Shown piece by piece: positions 26,975 through 34,402 of a stretch of 64,000 bases of DNA. This DNA comes from Scandinavium sp036495715 (GTDB lineage: Bacteria > Pseudomonadota > Gammaproteobacteria > Enterobacterales > Enterobacteriaceae). The position numbers and the translations under genes were made by a program. The first letter of the stretch is position 1; every line of letters begins with the position of its first letter. Location: the NCBI GenBank assembly GCA_036495715.1, contig DASXML010000010.1:1-64000 (forward strand). The letters are read 5' to 3'. The notes under the pieces were generated by a model, which saw nothing but the letters and a program-made list of their open reading frames with translations, searched no databases and was not told the origin of the DNA.

Positions 26975-27082
26975 ATGTGGTACTTCGCATGGATTTTGGG
27001 AACGCTTCTGGCTTGTGCATTTGGCGTGATCACGGCGCTGGCGCTTGAACACGTTGAAGCTGGACAGCAAGAAGATCATTAA
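26975..27082 (+). CDS. cydX: Cytochrome bd-I small subunit CydX
   Basis: A 35-residue single-helix membrane protein needed for stable and active cytochrome bd-I. The sequence begins MWYFAWILGTLLACAFG and continues with VITALALEHVE, matching E. coli CydX apart from a slightly different C-terminal tail. A strong AAGGAG lies 8 nt before the ATG. The TAA overlaps the ybgE ATG (TAATG). Confidence 0.95.
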   Translation: MWYFAWILGTLLACAFGVITALALEHVEAGQQEDH

Positions 27083-27375
27083 TGAATAAAATTATCGCAG
27101 CATTGTATGCGGTAATGGACAAGGGCCCGTTAAGGGCCCTTTCGTTACTGATGGCCTTAGTGTTGGCAGGATGTGTTATCTGGGATCCGACGCGCTTCGC
27201 GGCGAAAACCAGTGAGCTGGAAATCTGGCACGGTTTTCTTATCATGTGGGCAGTGTGTGCTGGCGTGATTCACGGTGTGGGTTTTCGCCCGAAGGCGATA
27301 CTCTGGCAGGGGATATTCTGCCCGCTGATTGCTGACCTTGTTCTCCTCGCCGGACTGTTTTTCTTTTTCGCCTGA
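27082..27375 (+). CDS. ybgE: Cyd operon inner-membrane protein YbgE
   Basis: A 97-residue membrane protein of unknown biochemical role, conserved as the fourth gene of cydABX-ybgE in enterobacteria. Three hydrophobic helices are visible, with AKTSELEIWHGFLIMWAVCAGVIHGVGFRP between the first two. Length equals the E. coli protein. The start overlaps the cydX stop, so translation is coupled. It is followed by a terminator. Confidence 0.93.
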   Translation: MNKIIAALYAVMDKGPLRALSLLMALVLAGCVIWDPTRFAAKTSELEIWHGFLIMWAVCAGVIHGVGFRPKAILWQGIFCPLIADLVLLAGLFFFFA

Positions 27376-27397
27376 TTCAGAAACGTCCGTTAATCAC

Positions 27398-27426
27398 TAT
27401 GGGCTTGTTCAAGCCCATAAAAATTT
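27398..27426 (+). terminator. Terminator after cydABX-ybgE
   Basis: TATGGGCTTG and CAAGCCCATA (27398-27419) form a 10-bp stem around TT, followed by AAAAATTTA. The tail is A-rich then T-rich rather than a clean T-tract, so efficiency is uncertain. Confidence 0.6.
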
Positions 27427-27526
27427 ACTCTCCGTTTACTTTCTCCCATTCCAAACCAGCATTCCCGCGCGTATAGTAGCGAAGTTTGAAAGCCCTAAAT
27501 TTTTTTTTGCATTACCGGGATGTAAA

Positions 27527-27931
27527 GTGAATACAACGCTGTTTCGATGGCCGGTTCGTGTCTATTACGAAGACACCGATGCCGGTGGTGTGGTTTACCA
27601 CGCCAGCTACGTCGCTTTCTATGAAAGAGCACGCACTGAGATGCTGCGCCACCATCACTTTAGCCAGCAGGTTTTGTTGGCTGAACGCGTAGCCTTTGTG
27701 GTGCGCAAGATGACGCTGGAGTATTTCGCCGCCGCCAGACTCGATGACATGCTCGAAGTCCAAACGGAAATTACAGCGATGCGGGGCACCTCACTGGTGT
27801 TCACGCAGCGGATTGTCAACGCAGAAAACAAAGTACTCAACGAAGCTGAAGTGCTGATTGTCTGTGTTGATCCACTCATAATGAAGCCTCGTGCGCTTCC
27901 CAAGTCTATTGTCGCGGAGTTCAAGCAGTGA
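27527..27931 (+). CDS. ybgC: Acyl-CoA thioesterase YbgC (hot-dog fold)
   Basis: First gene of the tol-pal unit; a cytoplasmic thioesterase acting on short- and medium-chain acyl-CoA, linked to phospholipid metabolism. The 134-residue product has the 4HBT signature RVYYEDTDAGGVVYHASYV with the catalytic Asp. I use the GTG at 27527 (VNTTLFRWP), which gives the E. coli length and N-terminus; an earlier in-frame ATG at 27329 lies inside ybgE and would add an unconserved extension. The stop overlaps the tolQ GTG by 4 nt. Confidence 0.93.
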   Translation: MNTTLFRWPVRVYYEDTDAGGVVYHASYVAFYERARTEMLRHHHFSQQVLLAERVAFVVRKMTLEYFAAARLDDMLEVQTEITAMRGTSLVFTQRIVNAENKVLNEAEVLIVCVDPLIMKPRALPKSIVAEFKQ

Positions 27932-28620
27932 CTGACATGAATATCCTTGATTTGTTCCTGAAGGCTAGCCTTCTGGTTAAACTTATCATGTTGATCTTGA
28001 TTGGTTTTTCAATCGCATCCTGGGCTATCATCATCCAGAGAACGCGCATCCTTAATACGGCAACCCGCGAAGCGGAAGCTTTCGAAGACAAGTTCTGGTC
28101 GGGGATCGAACTGTCTCGTCTGTATCAGGAGAGTCAGGCCCGTCGTGACAATCTTGCCGGTTCTGAACAGATTTTCTTTAGCGGTTTTAAAGAGTTTGCT
28201 CGACTGCATCGCGCCAACAGCCATGCGCCGGAAGCGATCGTTGAAGGCGCGTCGCGTGCGATGCGTATCTCAATGAGCCGTGAGCTGGAAAGTCTGGAAA
28301 ACCATATTCCATTCCTTGGCACCGTCGGTTCCATTAGCCCGTATATCGGTCTGTTTGGTACGGTGTGGGGGATCATGCACGCCTTTATCGCGCTTGGCGC
28401 GGTAAAACAGGCAACGTTGCAAATGGTTGCACCGGGTATTGCAGAAGCGCTGATCGCCACCGCGATTGGTCTGTTCGCGGCAATTCCCGCGGTCATGGCG
28501 TATAACCGCCTGAACCAGCGTGTGAATAAGCTGGAGCTGAACTACGACAACTTTATGGAAGAGTTCACCGCAATTCTGCACCGTCAGGCGTTTACCAGCA
28601 GCGAAAGCAATAAGGGGTAA
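27928..28620 (+). CDS. tolQ: Tol-Pal system proton-channel subunit TolQ
   Basis: Inner-membrane protein that with TolR harvests proton motive force to drive TolA during cell constriction. The 230-residue product has one N-terminal helix (about 17-37), a large cytoplasmic loop, and two C-terminal helices in GTVGSISPYIGLFGTVWGIMHAF and IAEALIATAIGLFAAIPAVMAYN, the MotA/ExbB family core. It starts with GTG overlapping ybgC by 4 nt. Confidence 0.98.
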   Translation: MTDMNILDLFLKASLLVKLIMLILIGFSIASWAIIIQRTRILNTATREAEAFEDKFWSGIELSRLYQESQARRDNLAGSEQIFFSGFKEFARLHRANSHAPEAIVEGASRAMRISMSRELESLENHIPFLGTVGSISPYIGLFGTVWGIMHAFIALGAVKQATLQMVAPGIAEALIATAIGLFAAIPAVMAYNRLNQRVNKLELNYDNFMEEFTAILHRQAFTSSESNKG

Positions 28621-28623
28621 ACC

Positions 28624-29052
28624 ATGGCCAGAGCACGTGGGCGTGGACGTCGCGAACTGAAGTCCGAAATTAACATCGTTCCGCTGCTGGATGTGTTGCT
28701 GGTGCTGCTGCTTATCTTCATGGCGACAGCGCCGATCATCACGCAGAGCGTGGAAGTGGATCTGCCAGATGCGACCGAATCGCAGGCCGTCAGTACCAAT
28801 GACGATCCGCCCGTTATCGTCGAAGTCTCCGGTATCGGACAGTACAGCGTCAATGTGGGGCAGGATAAAATGCCGCAGTTGCCGCCAGAGCAGGTGGTGG
28901 CTGAAGCTCAGCGCCGACTGCAGGCGAATCCGAAAACAGTCTTCTTGATCGGTGGCGCGAAAGATGTGCCTTACGATGAAATCATTAAAGCGCTAAACCT
29001 GTTGCACAGTGCGGGTGTGAAATCAGTGGGTCTTATGACCCAGCCAATCTGA
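28624..29052 (+). CDS. tolR: Tol-Pal system protein TolR
   Basis: ExbD-family partner of TolQ; 142 residues. A single N-terminal helix contains the essential proton-carrying Asp in NIVPLLDVLLVLLLIFM (about 18-34); the remainder is a periplasmic domain ending in HSAGVKSVGLMTQPI. It lies three bases after tolQ. Confidence 0.98.
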   Translation: MARARGRGRRELKSEINIVPLLDVLLVLLLIFMATAPIITQSVEVDLPDATESQAVSTNDDPPVIVEVSGIGQYSVNVGQDKMPQLPPEQVVAEAQRRLQANPKTVFLIGGAKDVPYDEIIKALNLLHSAGVKSVGLMTQPI

Positions 29053-29088
29053 CCCGGCTAACAGGCTAACAGTTTTTGGGAACCGAGA

Positions 29089-30288
29089 GTGTCAAAGGCA
29101 ACCGAACAGCAAAACGAAAAGCTTAAACGCGCGATTATCATCTCAGTCGTACTGCATATCGTCATGATTGCACTGCTGATTTGGAGTTCGTTCGATGAGC
29201 ACATAGATGCTTCGGCAGGCGGTGGCGGTGGCTCGTCTATTGACGCGGTGATGGTCGATCCAGGTGCGGTCGTACAGAACTACAACCGTCAGCAGAACCA
29301 GCAGGCCAGCGCGCGTCGTGCCGAAGAACAGCGTGAAAAGCAGGCTCAGCAGCAGGCGCAGGAGATGCGTGAAAAGCAGGCCGCTGAGCAGGAGCGTTTG
29401 AAACAGCTCGAACAAGATCGTCTGAAGGCCCAGGAAGACGCTGCAAAGCAGGCTGATGCACAAAAGCAAGCAGAGCAGGCGACCAAGCAAGCACAGGAAC
29501 AGCAGAAGCAGGCGGAAGAAGCCGCGGTGAAAGCCGCCGCGCTGGCGAAAGTCAAGGCTGCCACAGAAGCGAAAGTTGCCGCCGAAGTCGCGAAAAAAGC
29601 GGCTGCCGATGCACAGAAAAAAGCAGAGGCAGAAGCGGCTGCTGATGCACAGAAGAAAGCAGAAGCCGAAGCGGCGAAGAAAGCTCAGCAAGACGCTGAG
29701 AAAAAAGCCACTGCAGATGCGGCCAAAAAAGCGGCTGCTGCTGAGAAAGCTGCCGCTGCCAAGGCAGCAGCAGCAGAAAAAGCCGCGGCCGATAAAGCCG
29801 CAGCAACCAAAGCTGCCGCAGCGGAAAAAGCCGCTGCAGCGAAGGCTGCCAAGGCTGCTGCCGCTAAGAAAGCAGCCGAAGCGAAAGATGCTTCCGGCGT
29901 TGACGATCTCTTAGGCGATCTCAGCTCAGGTAAGAATGCACCGAAAGCGGGTGCAGGGGCGAAAGGAACTGGCACACCGTCCAAAGACAGTGGTACAAGC
30001 GGTGCTAACGGCGGCGCAACCGGGGCTGATATCAGTGGCTATGCTGCACAGATAAAAGCTGCGATTCAAAGTCGCTTATACGATTCAAGCCTTTATGCGG
30101 GCAAACAGTGTGATTTGCATATCAGCCTTGCCCCAGATGGCAGGCTAAAAAGTATCGAATCTGCCGGAGGTGATCCTGCTCTTTGTCAGGCTGCATTAAC
30201 CGCAGCTAAAACTGCAAACATTCCTAAACCGCCGAGCCAGGCTGTTTATGAAAAAATAAAAGATTTCACTTTGGGCTTTAAACTGTAA
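29089..30288 (+). CDS. tolA: Tol-Pal system protein TolA
   Basis: Bridges inner membrane and Pal; also the translocation partner of group A colicins and filamentous phages in E. coli. Domains in order: TolA-I with a membrane helix bearing SVVLHIVMIALLIWSSF (about 18-34), a Gly-rich hinge GGGGGSS, TolA-II, a long Ala/Lys/Glu/Gln helix (about 75-290) with repeats such as AAAEKAAADKAAATKAAA, and globular TolA-III (about 305-399) with paired cysteines in KQCDLHIS and PALCQAAL. Start is GTG at 29089. The length of 399 is shorter than E. coli TolA (421), as expected from repeat-number variation. Confidence 0.97.
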   Translation: MSKATEQQNEKLKRAIIISVVLHIVMIALLIWSSFDEHIDASAGGGGGSSIDAVMVDPGAVVQNYNRQQNQQASARRAEEQREKQAQQQAQEMREKQAAEQERLKQLEQDRLKAQEDAAKQADAQKQAEQATKQAQEQQKQAEEAAVKAAALAKVKAATEAKVAAEVAKKAAADAQKKAEAEAAADAQKKAEAEAAKKAQQDAEKKATADAAKKAAAAEKAAAAKAAAAEKAAADKAAATKAAAAEKAAAAKAAKAAAAKKAAEAKDASGVDDLLGDLSSGKNAPKAGAGAKGTGTPSKDSGTSGANGGATGADISGYAAQIKAAIQSRLYDSSLYAGKQCDLHISLAPDGRLKSIESAGGDPALCQAALTAAKTANIPKPPSQAVYEKIKDFTLGFKL

Positions 30289-30413
30289 TGCATCACGGGT
30301 GAAGTCAGAGATTGGCCTGGGCTGGTCACAGGGTTTTGGTAGTTTTGTGTATTTGAGTTTGTTAACATTCTGCTAAATTATCGTGGGCTTTCCGCCTGGA
30401 TAAGGGAGATATG

Positions 30414-31706
30414 ATGAAGCAGGCATTACGAGTAGCATTTGGCTTTTTAATGCTGTGGGCAGCTGTGCTGCACGCAGAAGTACGTATCGAAATCACCCAA
30501 GGGGTGGATTCGGCTCGCCCGATCGGCGTTGCGCCTTTCAAATGGGCAGGTCCGGGTGCGGCACCTGAAGATATCGGCGGCATCGTTGCTGCTGACTTGC
30601 GTAACAGCGGCAAATTCAATCCGTTGGATCGTTCTCGTCTGCCACAGCAGCCGGGAAGTGCGCAGGAAGTTCAGCCAGCCGCATGGTCTGCGCTCGGTAT
30701 TGATGCCGTGGTCGTAGGGCAGGTGACACCGAATCCGGACGGCTCTTACACCGTGGCTTACCAGCTGGTGGATACCGGTGGTGCGCCGGGTACCGTTCTG
30801 GCTCAGAACTCGTACAAAGTGAACAAGCAGTGGCTGCGTTACGCGGGCCATACTGCCAGTGACGAAGTATTCGAAAAGCTGACCGGCATCAAAGGTGCAT
30901 TCCGTACGCGTATCGCTTATGTGGTTCAGACCAACGGCGGACAGTTCCCGTATGAACTGCGCGTATCTGATTATGATGGCTACAACCAGTTCGTCGTTCA
31001 CCGTTCTCCACAGCCGTTGATGTCTCCGGCCTGGTCTCCGGATGGCTCTAAACTGGCTTACGTGACCTTCGAAAGCGGTCGTTCAGCGCTGGTTGTCCAG
31101 ACGCTGGCAAACGGTGCGATTCGTCAGATTGCCTCGTTCCCGCAGCACAACGGTGCGCCAACGTTCTCACCGGATGGTTCTAAACTGGCCTTCGCCTTGT
31201 CGAAAACCGGTAGCCTGAACTTATACGTGATGGATCTGGGGTCTGGTCAAATCAGCCAGGTAACCAACGGTCGCAGCAACAACACCGAACCAAGCTGGTT
31301 CCCGGACAGCCAGAACCTGGCCTTTACCTCTGACCAGGCCGGTCGTCCGCAGGTGTATAAAGTTAATGTTAACGGCGGTACTCCGCAGCGTATTACCTGG
31401 GAAGGTTCGCAGAATCAGGATGCTGATGTGAGCACTGACGGTAAGTTCCTGGTAATGGTGAGCTCGGCTAATGGCCAGCAGCATATTGCCAAACAAGATC
31501 TGGCAGCGGGTGGCGTACAGGTTCTGTCGTCAACGTTCCTGGATGAAACGCCAAGTCTGGCACCGAACGGCACAATGGTTATCTACAGCTCTTCTCAGGG
31601 GATGGGATCTGTGCTGAATCTGGTTTCTACAGATGGGCGTTTCAAAGCGCGTCTTCCGGCAACTGATGGACAGGTCAAATTCCCTGCCTGGTCGCCGTAT
31701 CTGTAA
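30414..31706 (+). CDS. tolB: Tol-Pal system beta-propeller protein TolB
   Basis: Periplasmic protein that cycles between Pal and TolA. The 430-residue precursor has signal peptide MKQALRVAFGFLMLWAAVLHA, an N-terminal domain to about 160, then a six-bladed beta-propeller with repeated SPDGSKLA-type motifs (MSPAWSPDGSKLAYVTF, PTFSPDGSKLAFAL, EPSWFPDSQNLAFTSD). I use the second of two adjacent ATGs, which sits 5 nt after AGGGAG and gives the E. coli length. A 125-bp gap from tolA leaves room for the separate tolB promoter known in E. coli. Confidence 0.98.
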   Translation: MKQALRVAFGFLMLWAAVLHAEVRIEITQGVDSARPIGVAPFKWAGPGAAPEDIGGIVAADLRNSGKFNPLDRSRLPQQPGSAQEVQPAAWSALGIDAVVVGQVTPNPDGSYTVAYQLVDTGGAPGTVLAQNSYKVNKQWLRYAGHTASDEVFEKLTGIKGAFRTRIAYVVQTNGGQFPYELRVSDYDGYNQFVVHRSPQPLMSPAWSPDGSKLAYVTFESGRSALVVQTLANGAIRQIASFPQHNGAPTFSPDGSKLAFALSKTGSLNLYVMDLGSGQISQVTNGRSNNTEPSWFPDSQNLAFTSDQAGRPQVYKVNVNGGTPQRITWEGSQNQDADVSTDGKFLVMVSSANGQQHIAKQDLAAGGVQVLSSTFLDETPSLAPNGTMVIYSSSQGMGSVLNLVSTDGRFKARLPATDGQVKFPAWSPYL

Positions 31707-31740
31707 TAATAATTAATTGAATATTATAGGAATCAAAGAA

Positions 31741-32262
31741 ATGCAACTGAACAAAGTGCTGAAAGGACTGATGATCGCTCTGCCAGTTATGGCTATCGCG
31801 GCGTGTTCTTCCAACAAGAATGCCAGCAACGATCAGAGCGGTGAAGGCATGACAGGCGCCGGCACTGGTATGGATGCTAACGGTAACGGCAACATGTCAT
31901 CTGAAGAGCAAGCTCGTCTGCAGATGCAGCAGCTGCAACAGAACAACATCGTTTACTTCGATCTGGACAAGTACGATATCCGTTCTGACTTCGCTGCCAT
32001 GCTGGACGCGCACGCTAACTTCCTGCGTAGCAACCCGTCTTACAAAGTCACCGTAGAAGGTCATGCTGACGAACGTGGTACGCCTGAGTACAACATCGCC
32101 CTGGGCGAACGTCGTGCAAACGCTGTTAAAATGTACCTGCAAGGTAAAGGCGTTTCAGCTGATCAGATCTCTATCGTTTCTTACGGTAAAGAAAAACCTG
32201 CAGTACTGGGTCACGACGACGCGGCTTACTCCAAAAACCGTCGTGCCGTACTGGTTTACTAA
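31741..32262 (+). CDS. pal: Peptidoglycan-associated outer-membrane lipoprotein Pal
   Basis: Anchors the outer membrane to peptidoglycan. The 173-residue precursor carries a lipoprotein signal with lipobox IAAC, acylated Cys22 and the outer-membrane sorting Ser at +2. An OmpA-like peptidoglycan-binding domain (about 70-173) shows YFDLDKYDIRSDF, VTVEGHADERGTPEYNIALG and NRRAVLVY. Start by match to E. coli and to the signal peptide; the frame opens 24 bases earlier. Confidence 0.98.
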   Translation: MQLNKVLKGLMIALPVMAIAACSSNKNASNDQSGEGMTGAGTGMDANGNGNMSSEEQARLQMQQLQQNNIVYFDLDKYDIRSDFAAMLDAHANFLRSNPSYKVTVEGHADERGTPEYNIALGERRANAVKMYLQGKGVSADQISIVSYGKEKPAVLGHDDAAYSKNRRAVLVY

Positions 32263-32271
32263 GAGAATTGC

Positions 32272-33066
32272 ATGAGCAGTAACTTCAGACATCATTTATT
32301 GAGTCTGTCGTTACTGGTTGGCATAGCGGCCCCTTGGGCCGCTAATGCGCAGGCGCCAATCAGTAGTGTCGGCTCAGGCTCGGTCGAAGACCGTGTCACT
32401 CAACTCGAGCGTATTTCCAACGCTCACAGTCAACTTTTGACCCAACTCCAACAGCAGCTCCAGGATAATCAGGCCGATATTGATTCTCTTCGTGGGCAAA
32501 TTCAGGAAAGCCAGTACCAGCTCAATCAAGCCGTCGATCGCCAAAAACAGATCCAAACGCAGCTCGATGGGATGAGTAGCGGCGGTAACGCGACACAGGC
32601 TCAGCCAGCCGCAGGTGATCAGAGTGGGGCAACTGCCGCGACTCCGGCACCAGCAGCGGCTGCTGCGGCCTCTGGCGTGCCTGTACAGAGCGGTGATGCC
32701 AACACGGATTACAATGCAGCGATTGCCCTGGTGAAAGATACCTCTCGCCAGGATGATGCCATCGGCGCATTCCAGAACTTCATCAAAAAGTACCCTGATT
32801 CAACGTACCAGCCAAATGCCAATTACTGGCTCGGACAGCTGAATTACAACAAGGGTAAAAAAGATGATGCGGCGTATTATTTCGCCTCAGTGGTGAAAAA
32901 TTACCCGAAATCGCCGAAGGCAGCTGACGCGATGTTTAAAGTCGGCGTGATCATGCAGGACAAAGGTGACACTGCGAAAGCCAAAGCGGTTTATCAGCAG
33001 GTTGTGACTAAATATCCGGGCACTGATGGTGCCAAACAGGCGCAAAAACGCTTGAGTGGACTCTGA
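32272..33066 (+). CDS. cpoB: Cell-division coordinator CpoB
   Basis: Periplasmic protein (formerly YbgF) that links PBP1B-driven septal peptidoglycan synthesis with Tol-driven outer-membrane constriction. The 264-residue precursor has a signal peptide ending in AANAQA, an N-terminal trimerising coiled coil (about 38-100: VEDRVTQLERISNAHSQLL), an Ala/Pro-rich linker, and C-terminal TPR repeats (about 145-264: YLQP-like PDSTYQPNANYWLGQLNYNKG). Last gene of the tol-pal unit, 9 nt after pal. Confidence 0.96.
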   Translation: MSSNFRHHLLSLSLLVGIAAPWAANAQAPISSVGSGSVEDRVTQLERISNAHSQLLTQLQQQLQDNQADIDSLRGQIQESQYQLNQAVDRQKQIQTQLDGMSSGGNATQAQPAAGDQSGATAATPAPAAAAAASGVPVQSGDANTDYNAAIALVKDTSRQDDAIGAFQNFIKKYPDSTYQPNANYWLGQLNYNKGKKDDAAYYFASVVKNYPKSPKAADAMFKVGVIMQDKGDTAKAKAVYQQVVTKYPGTDGAKQAQKRLSGL

Positions 33067-33072
33067 TGCTGA

Positions 33073-33110
33073 CGGCATGACCTGAAATCGAATTATTTCT
33101 GGTCATGCCG
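33073..33110. repeat. Inverted repeat after cpoB
   Basis: CGGCATGACC (33073-33082) is perfectly complementary to GGTCATGCCG (33101-33110), with an inner AAAT/ATTT pairing in the 18-base loop. It begins 6 bases after the cpoB stop. There is no T-tract; it may act as a 3' mRNA stabiliser or a weak terminator. Confidence 0.6.
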
Positions 33111-33152
33111 CATGAATCATAAGCAGTTAAGCGCGGTTATTCGAAATTTTAG

Positions 33153-33189
33153 TTGCGCTCAATTCTGAAACCAGTAATATATGCCGCCG
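33153..33189 (+). promoter_or_regulatory. Promoter of the tRNA cluster
   Basis: TTGCGC (33153-33158) and TAATAT (33175-33180), 16 bp apart, are followed by the GC-rich discriminator GCCGCCG (33183-33189), typical of stringently controlled stable-RNA promoters. The first tRNA begins about 45 bp on. Confidence 0.6.
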
Positions 33190-33231
33190 TTGCCAAGGGA
33201 TATCAAACATCCTGAAAGTAGCGGAAATAGT

Positions 33232-33307
33232 GGGTCGTTAGCTCAGTTGGTAGAGCAGTTGACTTTTAATCAATTGGTCGCAGGTTCGAATCCTGCACGA
33301 CCCACCA
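33232..33307 (+). tRNA. tRNA-Lys (anticodon TTT)
   Basis: 76 nt including encoded CCA. Acceptor arms GGGTCGT / ACGACCC, D-arm GCTCAGTTGGTAGAGC, anticodon loop CTTTTAA with TTT at 33265-33267, T-arm CAGGTTCGAATCCTG. First of four identical copies; corresponds to lysT at this locus in E. coli. Confidence 0.98.
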
Positions 33308-33384
33308 CTAACTACTTAGGTGGAACGGTAGTAAAACGTGAAGGATAACGTTGCGTGAGCAACGGCCAGAAGGGCGAGACGAAG

Positions 33385-33401
33385 TCCTGCACGACCCACC
33401 A
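33385..33401 (+). repeat. 3' tRNA-Lys remnant 1
   Basis: TCCTGCACGACCCACCA is identical to the last 17 bases of tRNA-Lys but is preceded by unrelated spacer sequence (GGCGAGACGAAG), so it cannot be a tRNA. It is one of three such fragments in the cluster. Confidence 0.85.
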
Positions 33402-33435
33402 CTAAAAGTTCGAAAGAACTTACCAGCGCAGTATT

Positions 33436-33511
33436 GGGTGATTAGCTCAGCTGGGAGAGCACCTCCCTTACAAGGAGGGGGTCGGCGGTTCGATCCCGTC
33501 ATCACCCACCA
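33436..33511 (+). tRNA. tRNA-Val (anticodon TAC)
   Basis: 76 nt with encoded CCA. Acceptor GGGTGAT / ATCACCC, D-arm GCTCAGCTGGGAGAGC, anticodon stem CCTCC / GGAGG with loop CTTACAA and anticodon TAC at 33469-33471. Corresponds to valT of the E. coli cluster. Confidence 0.98.
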
Positions 33512-33514
33512 CTC

Positions 33515-33590
33515 GGGTCGTTAGCTCAGTTGGTAGAGCAGTTGACTTTTAATCAATTGGTCGCAGGTTCGAATCCTGCACGACCCACCA
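33515..33590 (+). tRNA. tRNA-Lys (anticodon TTT)
   Basis: Identical in all 76 bases to the copy at 33232-33307. It follows tRNA-Val after only 3 bases (ctc), so the two must be cut from one precursor. Confidence 0.98.
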
Positions 33591-33670
33591 ATTTAACATC
33601 GAGTTCTGATGTTAGGCGTGAAGGATAACGTTGCACAGCAACGGCCCGAAGGGCAGACGAAGTCGAGTCA

Positions 33671-33687
33671 TCCTGCACGACCCACCA
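33671..33687 (+). repeat. 3' tRNA-Lys remnant 2
   Basis: TCCTGCACGACCCACCA again, 80 bases after the second tRNA-Lys. It is preceded by a spacer (GTGAAGGATAACGTTGC ... GCAACGGCCCGAAGGGCAG) that also precedes remnant 1 in a slightly different form. Confidence 0.85.
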
Positions 33688-33740
33688 ATATAACTATTGG
33701 TGCCGAGTTTCAGCAGTAAATCTTCGAAGCAAGACCCTAT

Positions 33741-33816
33741 GGGTCGTTAGCTCAGTTGGTAGAGCAGTTGACTTTTAATCAATTGGTCGCAGGTTCGAAT
33801 CCTGCACGACCCACCA
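33741..33816 (+). tRNA. tRNA-Lys (anticodon TTT)
   Basis: Third copy, identical in all 76 bases to the others, with encoded CCA and the TTT anticodon. Confidence 0.98.
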
Positions 33817-33851
33817 CTCTTTTGGTGGCGTCTTCGAAGAAATCCCGAAAG

Positions 33852-33927
33852 GGGTCGTTAGCTCAGTTGGTAGAGCAGTTGACTTTTAATCAATTGGTCG
33901 CAGGTTCGAATCCTGCACGACCCACCA
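33852..33927 (+). tRNA. tRNA-Lys (anticodon TTT)
   Basis: Fourth identical copy and last tRNA of the cluster, followed after 6 bases by the terminator hairpin at 33934-33958. Confidence 0.98.
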
Positions 33928-33933
33928 ATGTAG

Positions 33934-33958
33934 AAAGGCGCCCTAAAGGCGCCTTTTT
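33934..33958 (+). terminator. Terminator of the tRNA cluster
   Basis: GGCGCC (33937-33942) and GGCGCC (33948-33953) pair around CTAAA, flanked by AAA and TTTTT. It lies directly after the last tRNA. Confidence 0.9.
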
Positions 33959-34065
33959 GCTATTCTTGATTCGTGCTGGATAAGAACCTGCTGCAGGTTC
34001 GAGTCGAACGGAGTGAGACACTGGAGTCGCTTGCGGCGACGGCCCGAAGGGCGAGTGAAGCGAGT

Positions 34066-34115
34066 AATCCTGCACGACCCACCAATGTAGAAAGGCGCCC
34101 TAAAGGCGTCTTTTT
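34066..34115 (+). repeat. Duplicated tRNA-Lys 3' end plus terminator
   Basis: AATCCTGCACGACCCACCA at 34066-34084 is followed by a second copy of the terminator (stem GGCGCC / GGCGTC, then TTTTT at 34111-34115). The following GCTATTCTTAATTCGTGCTG also repeats the sequence after the first terminator. So the segment ending the last tRNA has been duplicated about 157 bp downstream, without an intact tRNA. Confidence 0.85.
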
Positions 34116-34402
34116 GCTATTCTTAATTCGTGCTGGATGCGAACACTGCTGCTGCAGTGTTTGCCTGGATAAATATAAGCTATTCCTGTAGGCGCTGATC
34201 AGCGCAGCTCCTTCAGGCAAAATTCCTGGCACCACACCATTAATCCCAATCGCGCAGGCCTGATTTGCCTACCCTAAATTCCCCACGACAATTCCCCTGA
34301 ATTTCGCTATCTTGTTTAGTATATAAAACATCATCGTTAAAACCGCGCTACATAGCGCCAGCCTTCGGTGGTTTGGTTAAGCCAGTAAAACGAGAAGTCA
34401 TG
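34085..34402 (+). other. Gene-free leader region before nadA
   Basis: No gene is supported. Besides the duplicated terminator it holds a short hairpin AACACTGC-tgct-GCAGTGTT (34142-34161) and the NadR box at 34313-34330. The nadA leader from about 34335 is GC-richer and may fold around CAGCCTTCGGTGG. Confidence 0.5.
34313..34330. promoter_or_regulatory. NadR operator of nadA-pnuC
   Basis: TGTTTA-gtatat-AAAACA matches the NadR box TGTTTA-N6-TAAACA with one mismatch. NadR represses nadA when NAD is plentiful in E. coli and Salmonella. Confidence 0.8.

Noticed and set aside
29143..29691. 182-residue Leu/Phe-rich frame on the minus strand resembling a membrane protein
   Set aside because: Hydrophobic appearance is produced by the Ala/Lys/Gln repeats of tolA read backwards.
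33756..33983. Short frame repeating VEQLTFNQLVAGSNPARPT
   Set aside because: This is translation of the tRNA-Lys genes and is a known annotation artefact.
33232..34115. CRISPR array, suggested by regularly recurring identical blocks
   Set aside because: The repeats are complete tRNA genes or their 3' ends, with unequal spacing and no cas genes.
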